Shown here: positions 47,061-57,604 of the stretch, piece by piece
Numbering within the stretch: the stretch's first letter is position 1
Layout of the letters: the number at the start of each line of letters is the position of its first letter
DNA from: Epiperipatus broadwayi
Taxonomy: Eukaryota > Onychophora > Udeonychophora > Euonychophora > Peripatidae
Length of the DNA stretch: 64,000 nt
Direction: 5' to 3'
Assembly (NCBI GenBank): GCA_028023455.1
Contig: JAQFVV010000230.1
Span: 806,001-870,000, forward strand
Translations under genes and position numbers: made by a program
Notes under the pieces: generated by a model
The model's input: only the letters and a program-made list of their open reading frames with translations
Databases searched by the model: none
What the model was told of the DNA's origin: nothing

Positions 47061-47642
47061 AACCAGGGGTTGATAACTATATAAAACTGCTAATATATTA
47101 TTCATTAATTGAGGTTTCACATATATATTTGGGCTAGAGATAATGTCTAGCTTAACAAATGGCTAGTAAAAAGTTATTGATATATTTCCATAAAGTGCTT
47201 TGGCAATTAATTATTTGTTATATATATACATATACTGAATAAATGATGAAGGTATGTGTAGTAGATTGCAATCTGGGCCAACTGATGAGTGCTGATTCAG
47301 CATGAAATGCACATCTTAAGGATCATTTATCTGTTTCACATGTCTTTTATCATATGTTTCAATAATAATGTGATGGAATAGAAGTTTGAAATATATTTAA
47401 ATCCATATTACATGAAGTTAAAATATTTTTATAAATAATGTATGTATGAAGTTGACTTAATTGCAGAAAGGTATGTTTCAAATGTATCTATAGTATGAGA
47501 GGTTAGTCTGACTTTTGGGCTGATGGATGGTTGCGATAGGATTAAGACGAAAGATAAAAGATGCATTTGCATGTCTCTCTGAAAGTTAGTAATTACATGT
47601 TAGATTATTTCTGTCATCTAATATTAATTGTTAAATGTCTAG
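47061..47642. repeat. Dispersed repeat W fragment and 'cagcactcatcagttg' block
   Basis: 47100-47260 ('gggctagagataatgtctag', 'taacaaatggctagtaaaaa') resembles parts of 48195-48480 and 53325-53580. 47270-47310 holds the 'ccaactgatgagtgctgatt' block seen inverted near 28.7 and 44.5 kb. Confidence 0.45.
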
Positions 47643-48105
47643 AAAAATTCAAACTTCACTTAAATCTTTCAAATATATTCAACTGTTAGTAATAGCAAAC
47701 AAGTTAGTATATAACACAACGTTTCAAGTGATATTCTTTTCTCTTCTTCAGGTATTTCTGGTCTAAATAAGTGACAGTACTAGGGTGGAAATCAGATACA
47801 GACCTTTAGAACCTTAATTTCAATATTCACAAATCACAAGATCCATATTCAATTCCCATGCTAGTACTGTCATTGGCCTGAAAAAGAGAGAAAGAATAGT
47901 TGAATCAGTTATAGCATCATCTTAAATTTTAATATTCATGGATCTAAAGGTTCAGATTCAATTCTCATGCTTGTACTGGCATGGGCCATGCCAGCAACAT
48001 TTGAAAAAGAGAAAATATCATTCAAACTTGGTTATATACTCACTTGTTTATTATTACTAATAGTTGAGTATATTTGAAAATTTTAAATAAAGTTTGAATT
48101 ATTCA
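47643..48105. repeat. Palindromic tRNA-like retroposon pair, related to 17913-18514
   Basis: The left arm starts 'aaaaattcaaacttcactta' and the right arm ends 'ttttaaataaagtttgaatt'. Each arm contains the block related to 'cttcttcaggtatttctggt' and a 'tctaaaggttcagattcaat' (B-box-like) segment. The arms are more diverged than in the 17.9-kb copy. Same family, same head-to-head arrangement. Confidence 0.65.
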
Positions 48106-48194
48106 ATCAATAGCACACCATAATCTAGTATATATATATATATTTGAAATTATTTGTCATTTTCAGATGTCTTTATTCTGTTCTAAGAATATGT

Positions 48195-48480
48195 TGTGGA
48201 GTAGAAATTTTAAATATTTAAAAATATTTTATATGTGGAAAAACTAATATGAAATTGAGTTATTCCAAATATTTTTATTTAATTAAAAATGTTTGCTTTA
48301 ATATTTAACATAGAATTAGTTTTATATTTGGGGTGGGAATAATAATCTCTAGTTTAATAAATCATTAGTAATAATTATGAATATTTTTGTCTGAAATGGT
48401 TGGTGTCTGAATTGTGAATACAAAAAGTTTGACACTTGTAAATCAAAGTATATAATAATATATATATATATATGAAAGAT
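48195..48480. repeat. Dispersed repeat family W, copy 1
   Basis: 'gtggagtagaaattttaaat', 'tgtggaaaaactaatatgaa', 'gggaataataatctctagtt' and 'aaagtttgacacttgtaaat' recur in the same order at 53325-53580. Both copies run into a TA microsatellite. Unrecognised family; no coding content. Confidence 0.65.
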
Positions 48481-50454
48481 ATTGGACAAAATAATGAAGA
48501 TGAATGTCAGATTAGCTTATATTTTTAACACTGTGAAATACATAAATAGGATTGCATAATAACACCAATGTTTTTCTGTTTTTTCAATGAGAATTCAAAA
48601 AAAGTAATGCTTAATAGCAAGTTGTTGTCAGTTTCGTAAGTCTGTGAGAAAAACACCATATCTGTTTTTAATTTAAAAGAGATCATATTAATGGTACCAA
48701 TAACAATTGAATGGTTTATTGCTTGGGATTTCATAAGAAATTTGAGCACCAAATATGACAGAAGTAAGCCATGCTTTAAGGACTTTTAACTCCCAAATCT
48801 GCCTCTATCACTGCATCAAACTATGCATGATATAGTGCTGATTTGCTAGAGTATGTGTCCAAAAACTATTTTTAAGGTGGGCAATCTCACAGCATTTTTT
48901 TGAAGATTAAAGAGTGAATTTATTTCAAACAACCATGGTTTGGAAACAATACTTATTGATAGAAATCAATGTAGATTATAAAGAATTGTAGTCAAATAAA
49001 ACTCAGACTTTTAGCAGAACAAATCACTGCAAGGGTCACTTCACATCTGAATACTCCATCACCTATTCATCATACTCTCGTTGTATAGGAACATAAATTA
49101 TTTTTATTGTGTGATCCACTATCATTTATATCGAGCTCAGTAGTAGAATTATCATGACTTATTAAAGAATTGTCTTTGTAGATCATTACAATTCAGATAA
49201 TTTGAACATTTTGGGAAATTTGTTCTATAATACAAACCTTCTGCCAACACCGTCATTTTGCCCCTTTCATTCCTGTCTCAACCATTTCAAATGCTATTGA
49301 GACTTTGTGAGTCATTCTTTAATAATTTTAGAAGTAATGTTTCTCATATTTTGGAGTTGTTTGGGTGTTAATAATTATTTTTATATAGAACACAATACGA
49401 GGATCTCATAATGTAGGGGTATGTCATATCTATGGTCTGAATTCAATTTCAGAAAAAGGAAATTATTTTCAAAAGACATAATTTTTCTCTCAGGGAGCTG
49501 ATCTACAGCAAAATCAATTGACCATCCAAAAATTGTTTGATAAATGGACGTCTGGCCGACCTAGAAATTAAAACCCCTAAAACTTTCACCATCTTGTAAG
49601 TTAGCAAATGATGATGAGTAAGTATTGCCCTTGCTGTGCAGTGAATTATCAATTTAAAAGATTGATTTATCTGTTTATTTTTTCTTACATGGTTCTGCAT
49701 CACTATATCATGTTAATTATGATAACGGAATTATTCCTATTATTTTGTCCATTGTCTGCAGATATCTAATCAAAGCCCCACATATATTGGATACGAATTT
49801 CATTTCCCAGATCTAATAACAAAAACAATTTTGTTTTAGCTTTTAAACAATAAACAAATTAAGCATTTTTATTTATTTTAATAAGTTATGTTAAAAGAAT
49901 GCCGAACATAACATATTGCAAAACGTGATATTCTGTTAATTGATTAAGCAGATGTTTGTATTTTAAGCATCCATTAATCTGAGATACCGATTTCATAATT
50001 AATTGGTAAGATAAAAAAGTAATCATTATACACTGGTAATCTGCCAACTATTTATTATTATGATCTTTAGAATGAAAACAAAGCATAATTGTTATTTCTT
50101 ATATATAGATAAATAAATGACAAAGCAAAGGTGCTCAACTGATTCTCATAGAGAAGCAGTAAAGATTGTATAGTACCACGTGTTAATTGCTAATTGGTGA
50201 GTTTGAGCAGTTTTTCATTTCTCTAAAAATAGATCTGGTTACCTGCTTAATGACCAAGATTGGCCATAAGATGGTCATATAAAAAAGAAATTTTTTAGGT
50301 ATTGAATAAATTTTTAAGTTTATTCCTAATTGGATTCAAAACATAGGTCGTAGGCATATGATTGGATGTTTTGTAGCATCCAGGTACACACTCAGGCACA
50401 CAATGTTTTTGCATGCTTACACATTAACATTGAATGAATTGTCACATATTTCAC
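48481..50454. other. Gene-less stretch
   Basis: A family Q copy at 48712-48835 and a family S2-like body near 49520-49560. No supported gene. Confidence 0.45.
48712..48835 (-). repeat. Dispersed tRNA-like repeat family Q
   Basis: 'tggtttattgcttgggattt', 'cataagaaatttgagcacca', 'aaatatgacagaagtaagcc', 'aaggacttttaactcccaaa' and 'cactgcatcaaactatgcat' match the family block order. Confidence 0.5.
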
Positions 50455-51000
50455 TCAAAGGGATGAGATGTGCAATTAAATTTTTGACAAAAGGGGGGGG
50501 GACAACAGGAATACTAGAATTGTTAAAGTATTTTAAAGAAGCAGATGAAGAAATAGAGGCAGATATTTTTGGAAAACTGTGCGACAAATGTTTAAGTGAT
50601 TGATTGGAAGAATACACTTGCAATAATGATAGCCAAAAAAAGCTGAAAAAGATATTCTGAGGTCTTGTACCTTCATCAGTTTTCTACCCACTAGTTGTAT
50701 ATATGTATTAACAATCATTATAAATTTTCTACAAAGGACTTTGGGTTCAAATCATCTGATGAATATCAAAAATACAGTTGTAGTGTTCAGACTTCATGAT
50801 GTAACTAAGGTTATTATTGGTAAAGGATATACATTTAATTAGATGATCCTATCTCCCAAACATTTTGTGGACACTTTTTATAGTTTAAAATAAGTAAAGG
50901 GGTATAAAAGTAAATGGAGATTCCTTAAGCTGATCTTGATATTGCAATGATGCGGTTATTCAACAAATAATGATTTAAACTGTGAACATTACAAGAAATA
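50455..51000 (+). mobile_element. RTE LINE RT fragment, copy G
   Basis: 'gatgtgcaattaaatttttg' followed by a GKAPG-equivalent stretch now containing a run of nine G (50493-50501), then 'AGILELLKYFKEADEEIEA(D)IF'-type sequence aligned with 55640-55755. A rearranged middle follows, and 'ggggtataaaagtaaatgga' then 'gatcttgatattgcaatgat' aligns with the FADD region at 56313-56370. Inactive. Confidence 0.82.
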
Positions 51001-53034
51001 TATGAAACAAAAAAAAAAACAGAATTAAGACATGTTAATATGACTGAAAAGAAGGATTTTAAAAAGTCTTTATAATCAGCTATGATTTGCAAGTTAGAAT
51101 TGCCATTTGAACTCAAAAAACTCAACAAAAAAAAAAAATTAAAGATGAATAGTGATAGAATTCTAAAGGTTTGCCATGACTAAACAAGCTAATCACGAAT
51201 TATAAGTAAACTATATTAACCTGAAATCCCTAGTTTTAGAGCTTACTTTTTTGGATTTGTGATTTAAGTATTAATAATAATAGCACTTTTTCAGGTGTAT
51301 TTTTAAATAAGTTATTAAAAACATAAATCAAATCACTATTCTGTAAATTTGTCCCAATAATAGTTTTTTAAAACCTACCTGCACTGCAGTAGATCCATTG
51401 TTTTCCTAGTGGCACTTGTTTTCAGTATTCAACATTGGTTTTTAGCATATTATTATACAAGTATGTCTAAATTTAGTAAATTTAACTTGATTTTATGCAA
51501 ATATATGTTTGCAAATGAAAAAATTCTAAAAAATCATATTTGAACATTGCAAGTATTGAAAAAAAAAAAGAACTTGTTATGAGAACAAAGGATTTGTTTG
51601 TCATCAAAGAATAGCAGGAATAGAGTGACTTAAGGAAATGAATAAATTATTTTTTGATTGAAATTTGTTTTTTAAAATGTGAATGAATAAATTTTAATCC
51701 GATAAATTTATCAAATTCTCTTTTAAAATAAAATTTTAGAATATCTCAAAAGATTGTAACATAGTTTCTATAATGATGTATTATCCATTCATTTCTTATG
51801 ACAGAATGATCAGATTGCTATTTTCTTTCTTAATGTTGTACTAGAAGTTATTAACTTCTGTTTGTAAAAAATAAAATATATGTGTAAAAGTTTAATAACG
51901 TATAATTTTGATTTTCAATAATTATTACATAATTATTATGTAAAAATAATTACAATGCAAAAAAAAAAAATCAAGTTTTTAGTTATTATAAAAATTTTCT
52001 TTAAGTAATCTTGCAAATGGTCATAAAACGGCTTACAATTATCAGACTCTTCTGTTTTCATAATATACTCTTTCTGGACTACACGTTGTAAAATTGTATT
52101 TAATACTGCCTTCTTTCAGCAAGAAAAATATATAATGCAAAAGCTTTCTAAGATCAAGGGAAGGGATCAACTTCTCACACCGATAGAGTAAATTTGATGA
52201 TACATGGAAACTGATTTCTATGTCTGAATAGCTTTACAAGAGCCTTACTCCTTTAAATCTTCATATGAAAACATAGTACACATTTCTGCTGTAACATATG
52301 AAGCACTCGTTAGTCCTTTCCATTCCTGACTATAATCTTACAAAGACACCACTGTAATTTATAATTATCTATTCATATATGTACATACTTTACCTTCTAA
52401 GTTATTTTTTAATAAAAAGTTATTGAGATAAAGAATATCAATAATTATGCGCTTATAATGCTCGTTAAAGAAGTTATATGATATTAAAGTTATTTAAAGC
52501 TTAGCGCTTTCAAAGCTCTATGGCTTCATAATCGTAGTTGTGCAAAATAAAAATAAAATGGTTGATAGTGATGAGGGGGGAGTATTCAAATTTATGTTAA
52601 TTAGATGTTTCGGTATATTATTTAAAATATTGTTTGACTTAGTTTGTCCATCTTTTTGAAATGGCAAAACAGGTGTCCTTTCTATTAATTGATTGGATGT
52701 CATTATTTATAAAATATGCCTCCAAAGATATGGAGGCAGGACTAAAATATTTTGACCTTGCATTTATTTGATTATACTGATCTCTTTAGCTTTTCTTTTT
52801 TAATTAAGAAAAAAATCAATATACAAAAATATATGAGTTTGCTATTTAAAAAAAAAAAAAGCAAAATATTTATAGGTAGCTGTACGAACGCGCGATTTGA
52901 AGGAATATGATTACAGCAGGTTCTCTGGGGAGGGGGGGTATCAAAAGCCAACATGTGACTTTAATGAAAAGTTAATGGTATTTAATTTAGTAGATGACTT
53001 TCATATTAATTATGAAAACAACACATACTGCAAA
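51001..53034. other. AT-rich stretch, nothing recognised
   Basis: Poly-A/T tracts and short chance frames only. Confidence 0.45.
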
Positions 53035-53315
53035 TAAATCATGTAGAAAAAGAATGAATAGATGCATATTAAGATTAACAAGGAGGAATCATGTGATTTG
53101 TTATAATTGAAAAAACAAATAGTCACCACTAATTTTATTGAAATAATTAAGTAACCGAAATAGAACGATCAGTGCATTTTGTTAGAAGGATGACTCCTAA
53201 TCTGAATGCCAAAGACTACAAGAGGTCTAAAAAGAATCCATATGTGAAATAGATAAGTGAGATGGAAAAATTTGCCAGAATGATATGAAGTTATGGAGCA
53301 GACATCAAAATTGAA
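53035..53315 (+). mobile_element. RTE LINE 3' fragment, copy I, very decayed
   Basis: 'gatgcatattaagattaaca' followed by 'aggagg' matches the 'RCMLGVTRR' region. 'gttagaaggatgactcctaa', 'agactacaagaggtctaaaa' and 'gaatccatatgtgaaataga' align with 56911-57000. Recognisable only by block order. Confidence 0.6.
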
Positions 53316-53324
53316 TATGAGATA

Positions 53325-53580
53325 GAGTGGAAATTTTAAATATATCTTAAAAAGATATTTACGTGGAAAAATAGAGAAAAGTTGACTTATTCCATATGAT
53401 TAATTAATCCTTAACTAAGGTTTAAAGTTTATTCTGAGTTAGGGATAATCTCTAATTGTATAAGATTAATTATAATCATTAATATCTTATATCTGAAGTA
53501 AAGATGGTGTCAAAGTTGTGAATGAGAAAGTTTGATATTTTTATAAATCAAAGTATAATATATATATAGTTAAAACATTG
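53325..53580. repeat. Dispersed repeat family W, copy 2
   Basis: Same ordered blocks as 48195-48480, ending in 'aaatcaaagtataatatata'. Confidence 0.65.
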
Positions 53581-53798
53581 CATTTCCAAAAATATGCCCA
53601 GGTATTGATTTTAACTAAGGAATCTTTACTCTCGAATACTTCATTCTCATAACTGTGTACCGTATGTGGGTTTAATGTACATAGTGGCAAGGTGATCAAC
53701 TCTGTAAACTAAAGCTCATGGGTACACTGTCATTACCAAAAATAAGCACAGATTTTGATTATTAAAACAGGAATATTTACTCTCACATACTTCATTCT
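53581..53798. repeat. Diverged tandem repeat, 150-bp unit; interrupted insertion site of the LINE-SINE element
   Basis: Unit 1 (53581-53730) and unit 2 (from 53731) both run 'cattaccaaaa ... tactctc..atacttcattct'. Unit 2 is cut after 'tacttcattct' at 53798 and resumes at 57234 ('cttaactatgttaccatata ... ggcaaggtagtcaaact'), matching the equivalent part of unit 1 ('cataactgtgtaccgtatgt ... ggcaaggtgatcaact'). The duplicated unit therefore preserves what the empty site looked like. Confidence 0.85.
53788..53798. repeat. Left target-site duplication (11 bp) of the LINE-SINE insertion
   Basis: 'tacttcattct' here is identical to 57223-57233. It directly precedes the LINE 5' end. Confidence 0.85.
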
Positions 53799-54131
53799 GA
53801 TTGGAACAGAAGCAAAGTATCTAAGTGATTATCGAAAGCTCCTGCAGAAAGGAATTTGCTATTAACTGAAAGGAGACCCTTTGATTCCTCTTGGAGGCCT
53901 TAAAGGAACCGAGCAGGGCAAATTCCTAATGTCCACTCCATATATTCTTGTCGTTGCAGCTGTTATTACTATGTGATTATTCATATAGTATACGAACATG
54001 GATGGGCTGCTCACCAACATGCATTAGCCAGCGTGGTGAGTTTATTGGCTTTTTACCTCTGAGTTTAAGATCAAGAAACACCATGGTCTTTCTTCTCAGT
54101 GCTTGATAAGGCAGAATGAATGTTTGTGTAA

Positions 54132-55148
54132 ATGATATTTTTCCAATACATATATACAATTATGACAGACAAAAATAAAGCATGGCCCTTATTCCCAGGA
54201 GGCTGTAAAGTCACCAACCAAGGCAGCGGTTGGTGGCTGAAGGCGGAGGGTGCTAAGAATCCCCTGATTGCGGACCCAGGCTGCCATTTGATGTCGACTT
54301 TTTATTTAGGTACTTACAACTGCAGATCACTTTCAAGTGAAGGAAGATTGCAAGAATTAGAAGAAGAACTGTCTAATATTAAATGGGACATTATTGGACT
54401 TTGTGAAGTTAGAAGAAAAGGAGAAGAAACAATTGATTTAAAAAGTGGACATATACTCTATTATAAAGGCATACATATTGGAAATACAAGTGGAGTAGGA
54501 TTCATTATAAATAAAAAGTGGAAGAACAATATTGTGGAGATTGATGGTGTATCGGACAGAGTGGCAAGATTAGTTATACAACTTAATAGCAGATACCAAA
54601 TGCAGATAATTCAGGTTTATGCCCCTACAAGTTCTCATAGTGATGAAGTAGTAGAAGATTTTTATATGGATGTACAAAAGGCTTTTGTTCAGAGTAAACA
54701 ACATTTTAAAATTGTTATGGGAGACTTTAATGCTAGAATTGGTAGACAAATGAAAGATGAAATTGCTGTAGGTAATTTTGGTTATGATAATAGAAATGAG
54801 AGAGGACATAGACTTGTGGAGTTTGCAGAAAAAGAAAAACTTTATATTATGAATTCATTTTTTGAGAAAAATATTAAAAGGAAATGGACATGGAAGCATC
54901 CAAATGAAGGTACAGCAGAATTGGATTATATTTTGACTAAAAGAAAATACATATTTCAAGATTGTAATGTTCTTAATAAATTTAACACAGGAAGTGATCA
55001 TCGATTAGTAAGGTGTAAGTTACGTGTTAATGTAAAACTAGAGAGACAAAAATTATTAAGAAAAACAATATTTACAGTTGATATTCCTAATCTTCAGAAA
55101 CATTCTAATGAATTTAAATTAGAACTTACAAATAGGTTTCAGTGTTAG
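54132..55148 (+). pseudogene. APE-type endonuclease region of RTE LINE H
   Basis: A 338-codon open stretch; a second Met at 54162 or a third at 54291 could be the natural start, since the first residues lack family features. APE motifs are in order: 'TYNCRSL' (Asn63), 'CEVRR' (Glu92), 'QVYAPTSSHSDE' (161-172), 'MGDFNARIG' (Asp198, Asn200), 'ELDYI' (Asp265) and 'GSDHRLV' (Asp289, His290). All expected catalytic residues are present, so the endonuclease part itself looks intact. Its role would be nicking target DNA to prime reverse transcription. The frame runs into a stop at 55146-55148 because of a frameshift near 55141; the sequence continues in another frame as the RT region. Confidence 0.93.
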
Positions 55149-56305
55149 GAGATTTTGAACATGATTCAGATTTGAATGAAATTAATATGAAAATAGCTGA
55201 TACACTTTTAAAAACTGCAACAAACATAGCTGGTAGAAAAAAGCAGCAATTGACTAATAAAATTTCTACTGAGTCTAGAGAATTTATGAAGAAAAGAAGG
55301 AATATGAAGATATACAAAAATGATGTATTAAAAAGAATTGAATATCTCGAATTTTGTAAAATGGCACGGAAAAGAGTTGAAAATGATATAAAAAAGTATA
55401 ACTGTGAAATAGCAAGGAAAGCTGTAGAAGAAAATAAAAGTCTCAAAAATGTTAAACAACATTTTGGTATTGGTAGGAAATTTATATCTGCAATAAGAAA
55501 AAAAGATGGAATTATTATTAAAAAGAGAGATGACATCATAAAATTGGTAGAAGATTTTTATCAAGAATTATATAGTAATAAAGAACAAGTACCTCCTATA
55601 TCTATTACATCTTCCGAATTGCCCAGAATTTTAAATGAAGAAGTGGGACATGCAATTAAGTGTATGAAGAAAGGAAAGGCTCCAGGAAATGATGGAATTA
55701 TAATTGATATATTAAAAGAAGCAGGTGAAGAAATAGAAACAATTTTAGCAAAGTTATATACCAAATGTCTAAATGATAAAGATGTACCGGAAGATTGGAA
55801 GAATGCAGTAATAATATTAATATTTAAAAAAGGTGATAAAGAAGATATTAGAAATTACAGACCTATCAGCCTTTTATCAGTTTTATATAATTTTTTTACC
55901 AAGATAATTACAACTCATCTACAGAGAACTTTGGATTTCCACCAACCAAGAGAACAAGCTGGATTTAAAAGTGGTTTTAGTACAATAGATCATATCCAGG
56001 TATTGAGAGAAGTCATAGAAAGGACAAACGAATATGAGTTGTCATTATGTTTTGGATTTGTAGATTATGAAAAGGCATTCGATTCTATACACATTTCTTC
56101 AGTGATTAAAGCATTGGATCATCAAGGTATAGATTCAGGATATTGGCATATTTTAAAGAATATTTATAAAAATGCAGCAGCAACAATTAGATTACATAAT
56201 GATACTGGAAAAATCAACATTGAGAAAGGTGTAAGACAAGGTGACTCCATATCTCCAAAACTCTTTACAGCAGTGCTGCAAGAAGTATTTTGTGGATTAA
56301 AATAG
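55142..56305 (+). pseudogene. Reverse transcriptase region of RTE LINE H (N-terminal and palm)
   Basis: A 387-codon open stretch continuing the endonuclease frame after a frameshift. The first 140 residues are a Lys/Arg/Glu-rich linker. RT blocks follow: 'GKAPGNDGI' (178-186), 'IRNYRPISLLS' (236-246), 'AGFKSGFSTIDH' (273-284), 'FVDYEKAFDSI' (306-316; first catalytic Asp in VDYEKAFD) and 'GVRQGDSISPKLF' (363-375). A TAG at 56303-56305 interrupts the frame where older copy A still has TGG, so the nonsense mutation is specific to this copy. The same frame continues beyond it. Confidence 0.93.
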
Positions 56306-56317
56306 GAAACTAAAGGA

Positions 56318-56635
56318 GTGAAAGTAAATGGAGAGTATTTAAGTCATTTAGATTTCGCAGATGATGTAGTTGTTTTTGTAAATAATGCTTCAGAGCTGCA
56401 GGAAATGTTGCAGGAGTTAGCAGATGAAAGTAGAAAAGTAGGACTAAAGATAAATGTTAAAAAGACTAAAGTAATGTTTAATCGATTTGCTCAAAATATG
56501 AAAATAAAAATTGATTATGAAGAATTAGAAGAAGTTAACAGTTACAAATACCTTGGTCAGATTATTAATACAGATGGAAACATAATGGAGGAATTTAATC
56601 ATAGAATTAAACTTGGCTGGAGTGCTTTTGGTTGA
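56318..56635 (+). pseudogene. RT catalytic FADD and thumb region of RTE LINE H
   Basis: In frame with the preceding segment. Contains 'LDFADDVVVF' (FADD, the second catalytic box) and 'GLKINVKKTKVM', followed by 'YKYLGQII'. It ends at a TGA (56633-56635) where copy A has an AGA codon at the equivalent place (about 890), again a private nonsense change. Confidence 0.93.
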
Positions 56636-56641
56636 AATAAC

Positions 56642-57116
56642 TTGATACTAAAAGGAAATATGCCTATGTGTTTGAAAAGGATGGTTTTTAACAAATGTGT
56701 TTTACCAGTTCTTACTTATGGATCTGAGACTTGGGCACTTAATAGAAGAGCAATACAGAGATTTCAGACCACTCAAAGGAGTATGGAGAGATGTATGTTG
56801 GGAGTAACAAGAAGAGATCGTAAACGCAATGTATGGGTAAGACAACAAACAGGTGTTACTGACCTTATTGAAAAAAATTAAAAGATTGAAATGGAGTTGG
56901 GCTGGACATATTGCTAGAAGAGATGATAATAGATGGACAATTGAAATTTTAAACTGGATTCCAAGAGATTGTAAAAGACCCAGAAAGAGGCCACATGTGA
57001 GATGGATGGATGAAATAAGAAAATGTGCAGGGGTGTTGTGGAGAAGAGAAGCTAAAGATCGGAGATGGATTAAACTTGGAGAGACCTTCATCCTGCAGTG
57101 GATTGATAATGGTTGA
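56642..57116 (+). pseudogene. C-terminal region of RTE LINE H
   Basis: Two overlapping open pieces (56642-56881 and 56853-57116) joined by a frameshift in the A-run near 56870. Features: 'LPVLTYGSETWAL', 'TQRSMERCMLGVTRRDRKRN' and 'GHIARRDDNRWT', followed by 'RPHVRWMDEIRKCAG' and 'LGETFILQWIDNG'. This Arg/Lys/Trp-rich tail is standard for RTE-type LINE proteins and probably binds nucleic acid. Fragments B, C, D, F and I derive from this 3'-most part, as expected from 5' truncation. Confidence 0.92.
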
Positions 57117-57123
57117 TGATGAT

Positions 57124-57222
57124 GTCAAGCATTGATGGTCTAGTTGTTAGCATAGCCGCCTTCCAAGCAGCTGGCCCGGGTTTGCTTCCCGGTCAGCGCA
57201 TTTGACATATGAAAAAAAAAAG
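57124..57222 (+). mobile_element. tRNA-Gly-type SINE, copy S11 (subfamily A), joined to the 3' end of LINE H
   Basis: Starts 'gtcaagcattgatggtctag', has 'tagcatagccgccttccaag' with the CTTCCAA (UCC, glycine) loop, a T-arm 'cccgggtttgcttcccgg', then 'tcagcgcatttgacatatga' and 10 A. It closely resembles the general metazoan tRNA-Gly(UCC) pattern. It begins only 7 bp after the LINE stop codon and ends directly at the right-hand copy of the LINE's target duplication (57223-57233). There is no separate duplication at the LINE/SINE junction. Confidence 0.95.
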
Positions 57223-57233
57223 TACTTCATTCT
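57223..57233. repeat. Right target-site duplication (11 bp) of the LINE-SINE insertion
   Basis: 'tacttcattct', identical to 53788-53798. It follows the SINE poly-A (plus 'g') and is continued by the interrupted tandem-repeat unit. Confidence 0.85.
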
Positions 57234-57480
57234 CTTAACTATGTTACCATATATGAATTTAGTATATATAATGGCAAGGTAGTCAAACTTTGGAACTTAA
57301 GCCCATGAATACCCTGCCGTTTCTAGTGCTTGAATTTCTTATGAACTCTCAAGAAACCATTTGATTATTATTTTACTGTTATATCAAACTTTTTTAAACA
57401 ATGAAGTGAACGAAGGTAACAACTGACCTTATTTAAAATGAGATGATTGGATCGTTATGGAGTAGAGAAATGAGAGGGGT

Positions 57481-57499
57481 CTTGACTTGTAGTGTATTT
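57481..57499. repeat. Left target-site duplication of SINE S12 (19 bp)
   Basis: 'cttgacttgtagtgtattt' is identical to 57586-57604. Confidence 0.93.
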
Positions 57500-57585
57500 C
57501 TTTTCATGTGTCAAAGCATCGGCCGGGAAGTGAACCCGGGACACCTGCTTGTAAGACAGCTGTGCTGATCACTCGGCCACCAACG
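57500..57585 (-). mobile_element. tRNA-Gly-type SINE, copy S12 with 19-bp target duplication
   Basis: On the minus strand: 'gcgttggtggccgagtgatc', 'agcacagctgtcttacaagc' with a CTTACAA loop, 'cccgggttcacttcccggcc' and the tail 'gatgctttgacacatgaaa'. It is flanked by perfect 19-bp direct repeats (57481-57499, 57586-57604), although the first 4-5 bases of the SINE ('tcaag' side) overlap the duplication. The perfect duplication indicates one of the youngest insertions here. Confidence 0.95.
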
Positions 57586-57604
57586 CTTGACTTGTAGTGT
57601 ATTT

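Larger units (their letters stand above)
53799..57122 (+). mobile_element. Near-full-length RTE-clade LINE, copy H
   Basis: The best-preserved retrotransposon here. Layout: a 5' untranslated part (about 53799-54131), an APE endonuclease region, a reverse transcriptase region, a C-terminal conserved region, a stop at 57114-57116 and a very short TGA-repeat end. A single main frame, an APE domain followed directly by RT, and a tiny 3' region with a TGA microsatellite are typical of the RTE clade, whose enzymes nick genomic DNA and copy their RNA at the nick. The frame is broken by two frameshifts (near 55141 and 56870) and two nonsense codons (56303-56305 and 56633-56635), so this copy is inactive but recent compared with copies A-G. 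A tRNA-Gly-type SINE directly follows at 57124. Confidence 0.93.

Noticed and set aside
53799-53880. HDV-like self-cleaving ribozyme at the LINE 5' end, as known for some RTE elements
   Set aside because: I could not find the required nested pairing with the first bases of the element.
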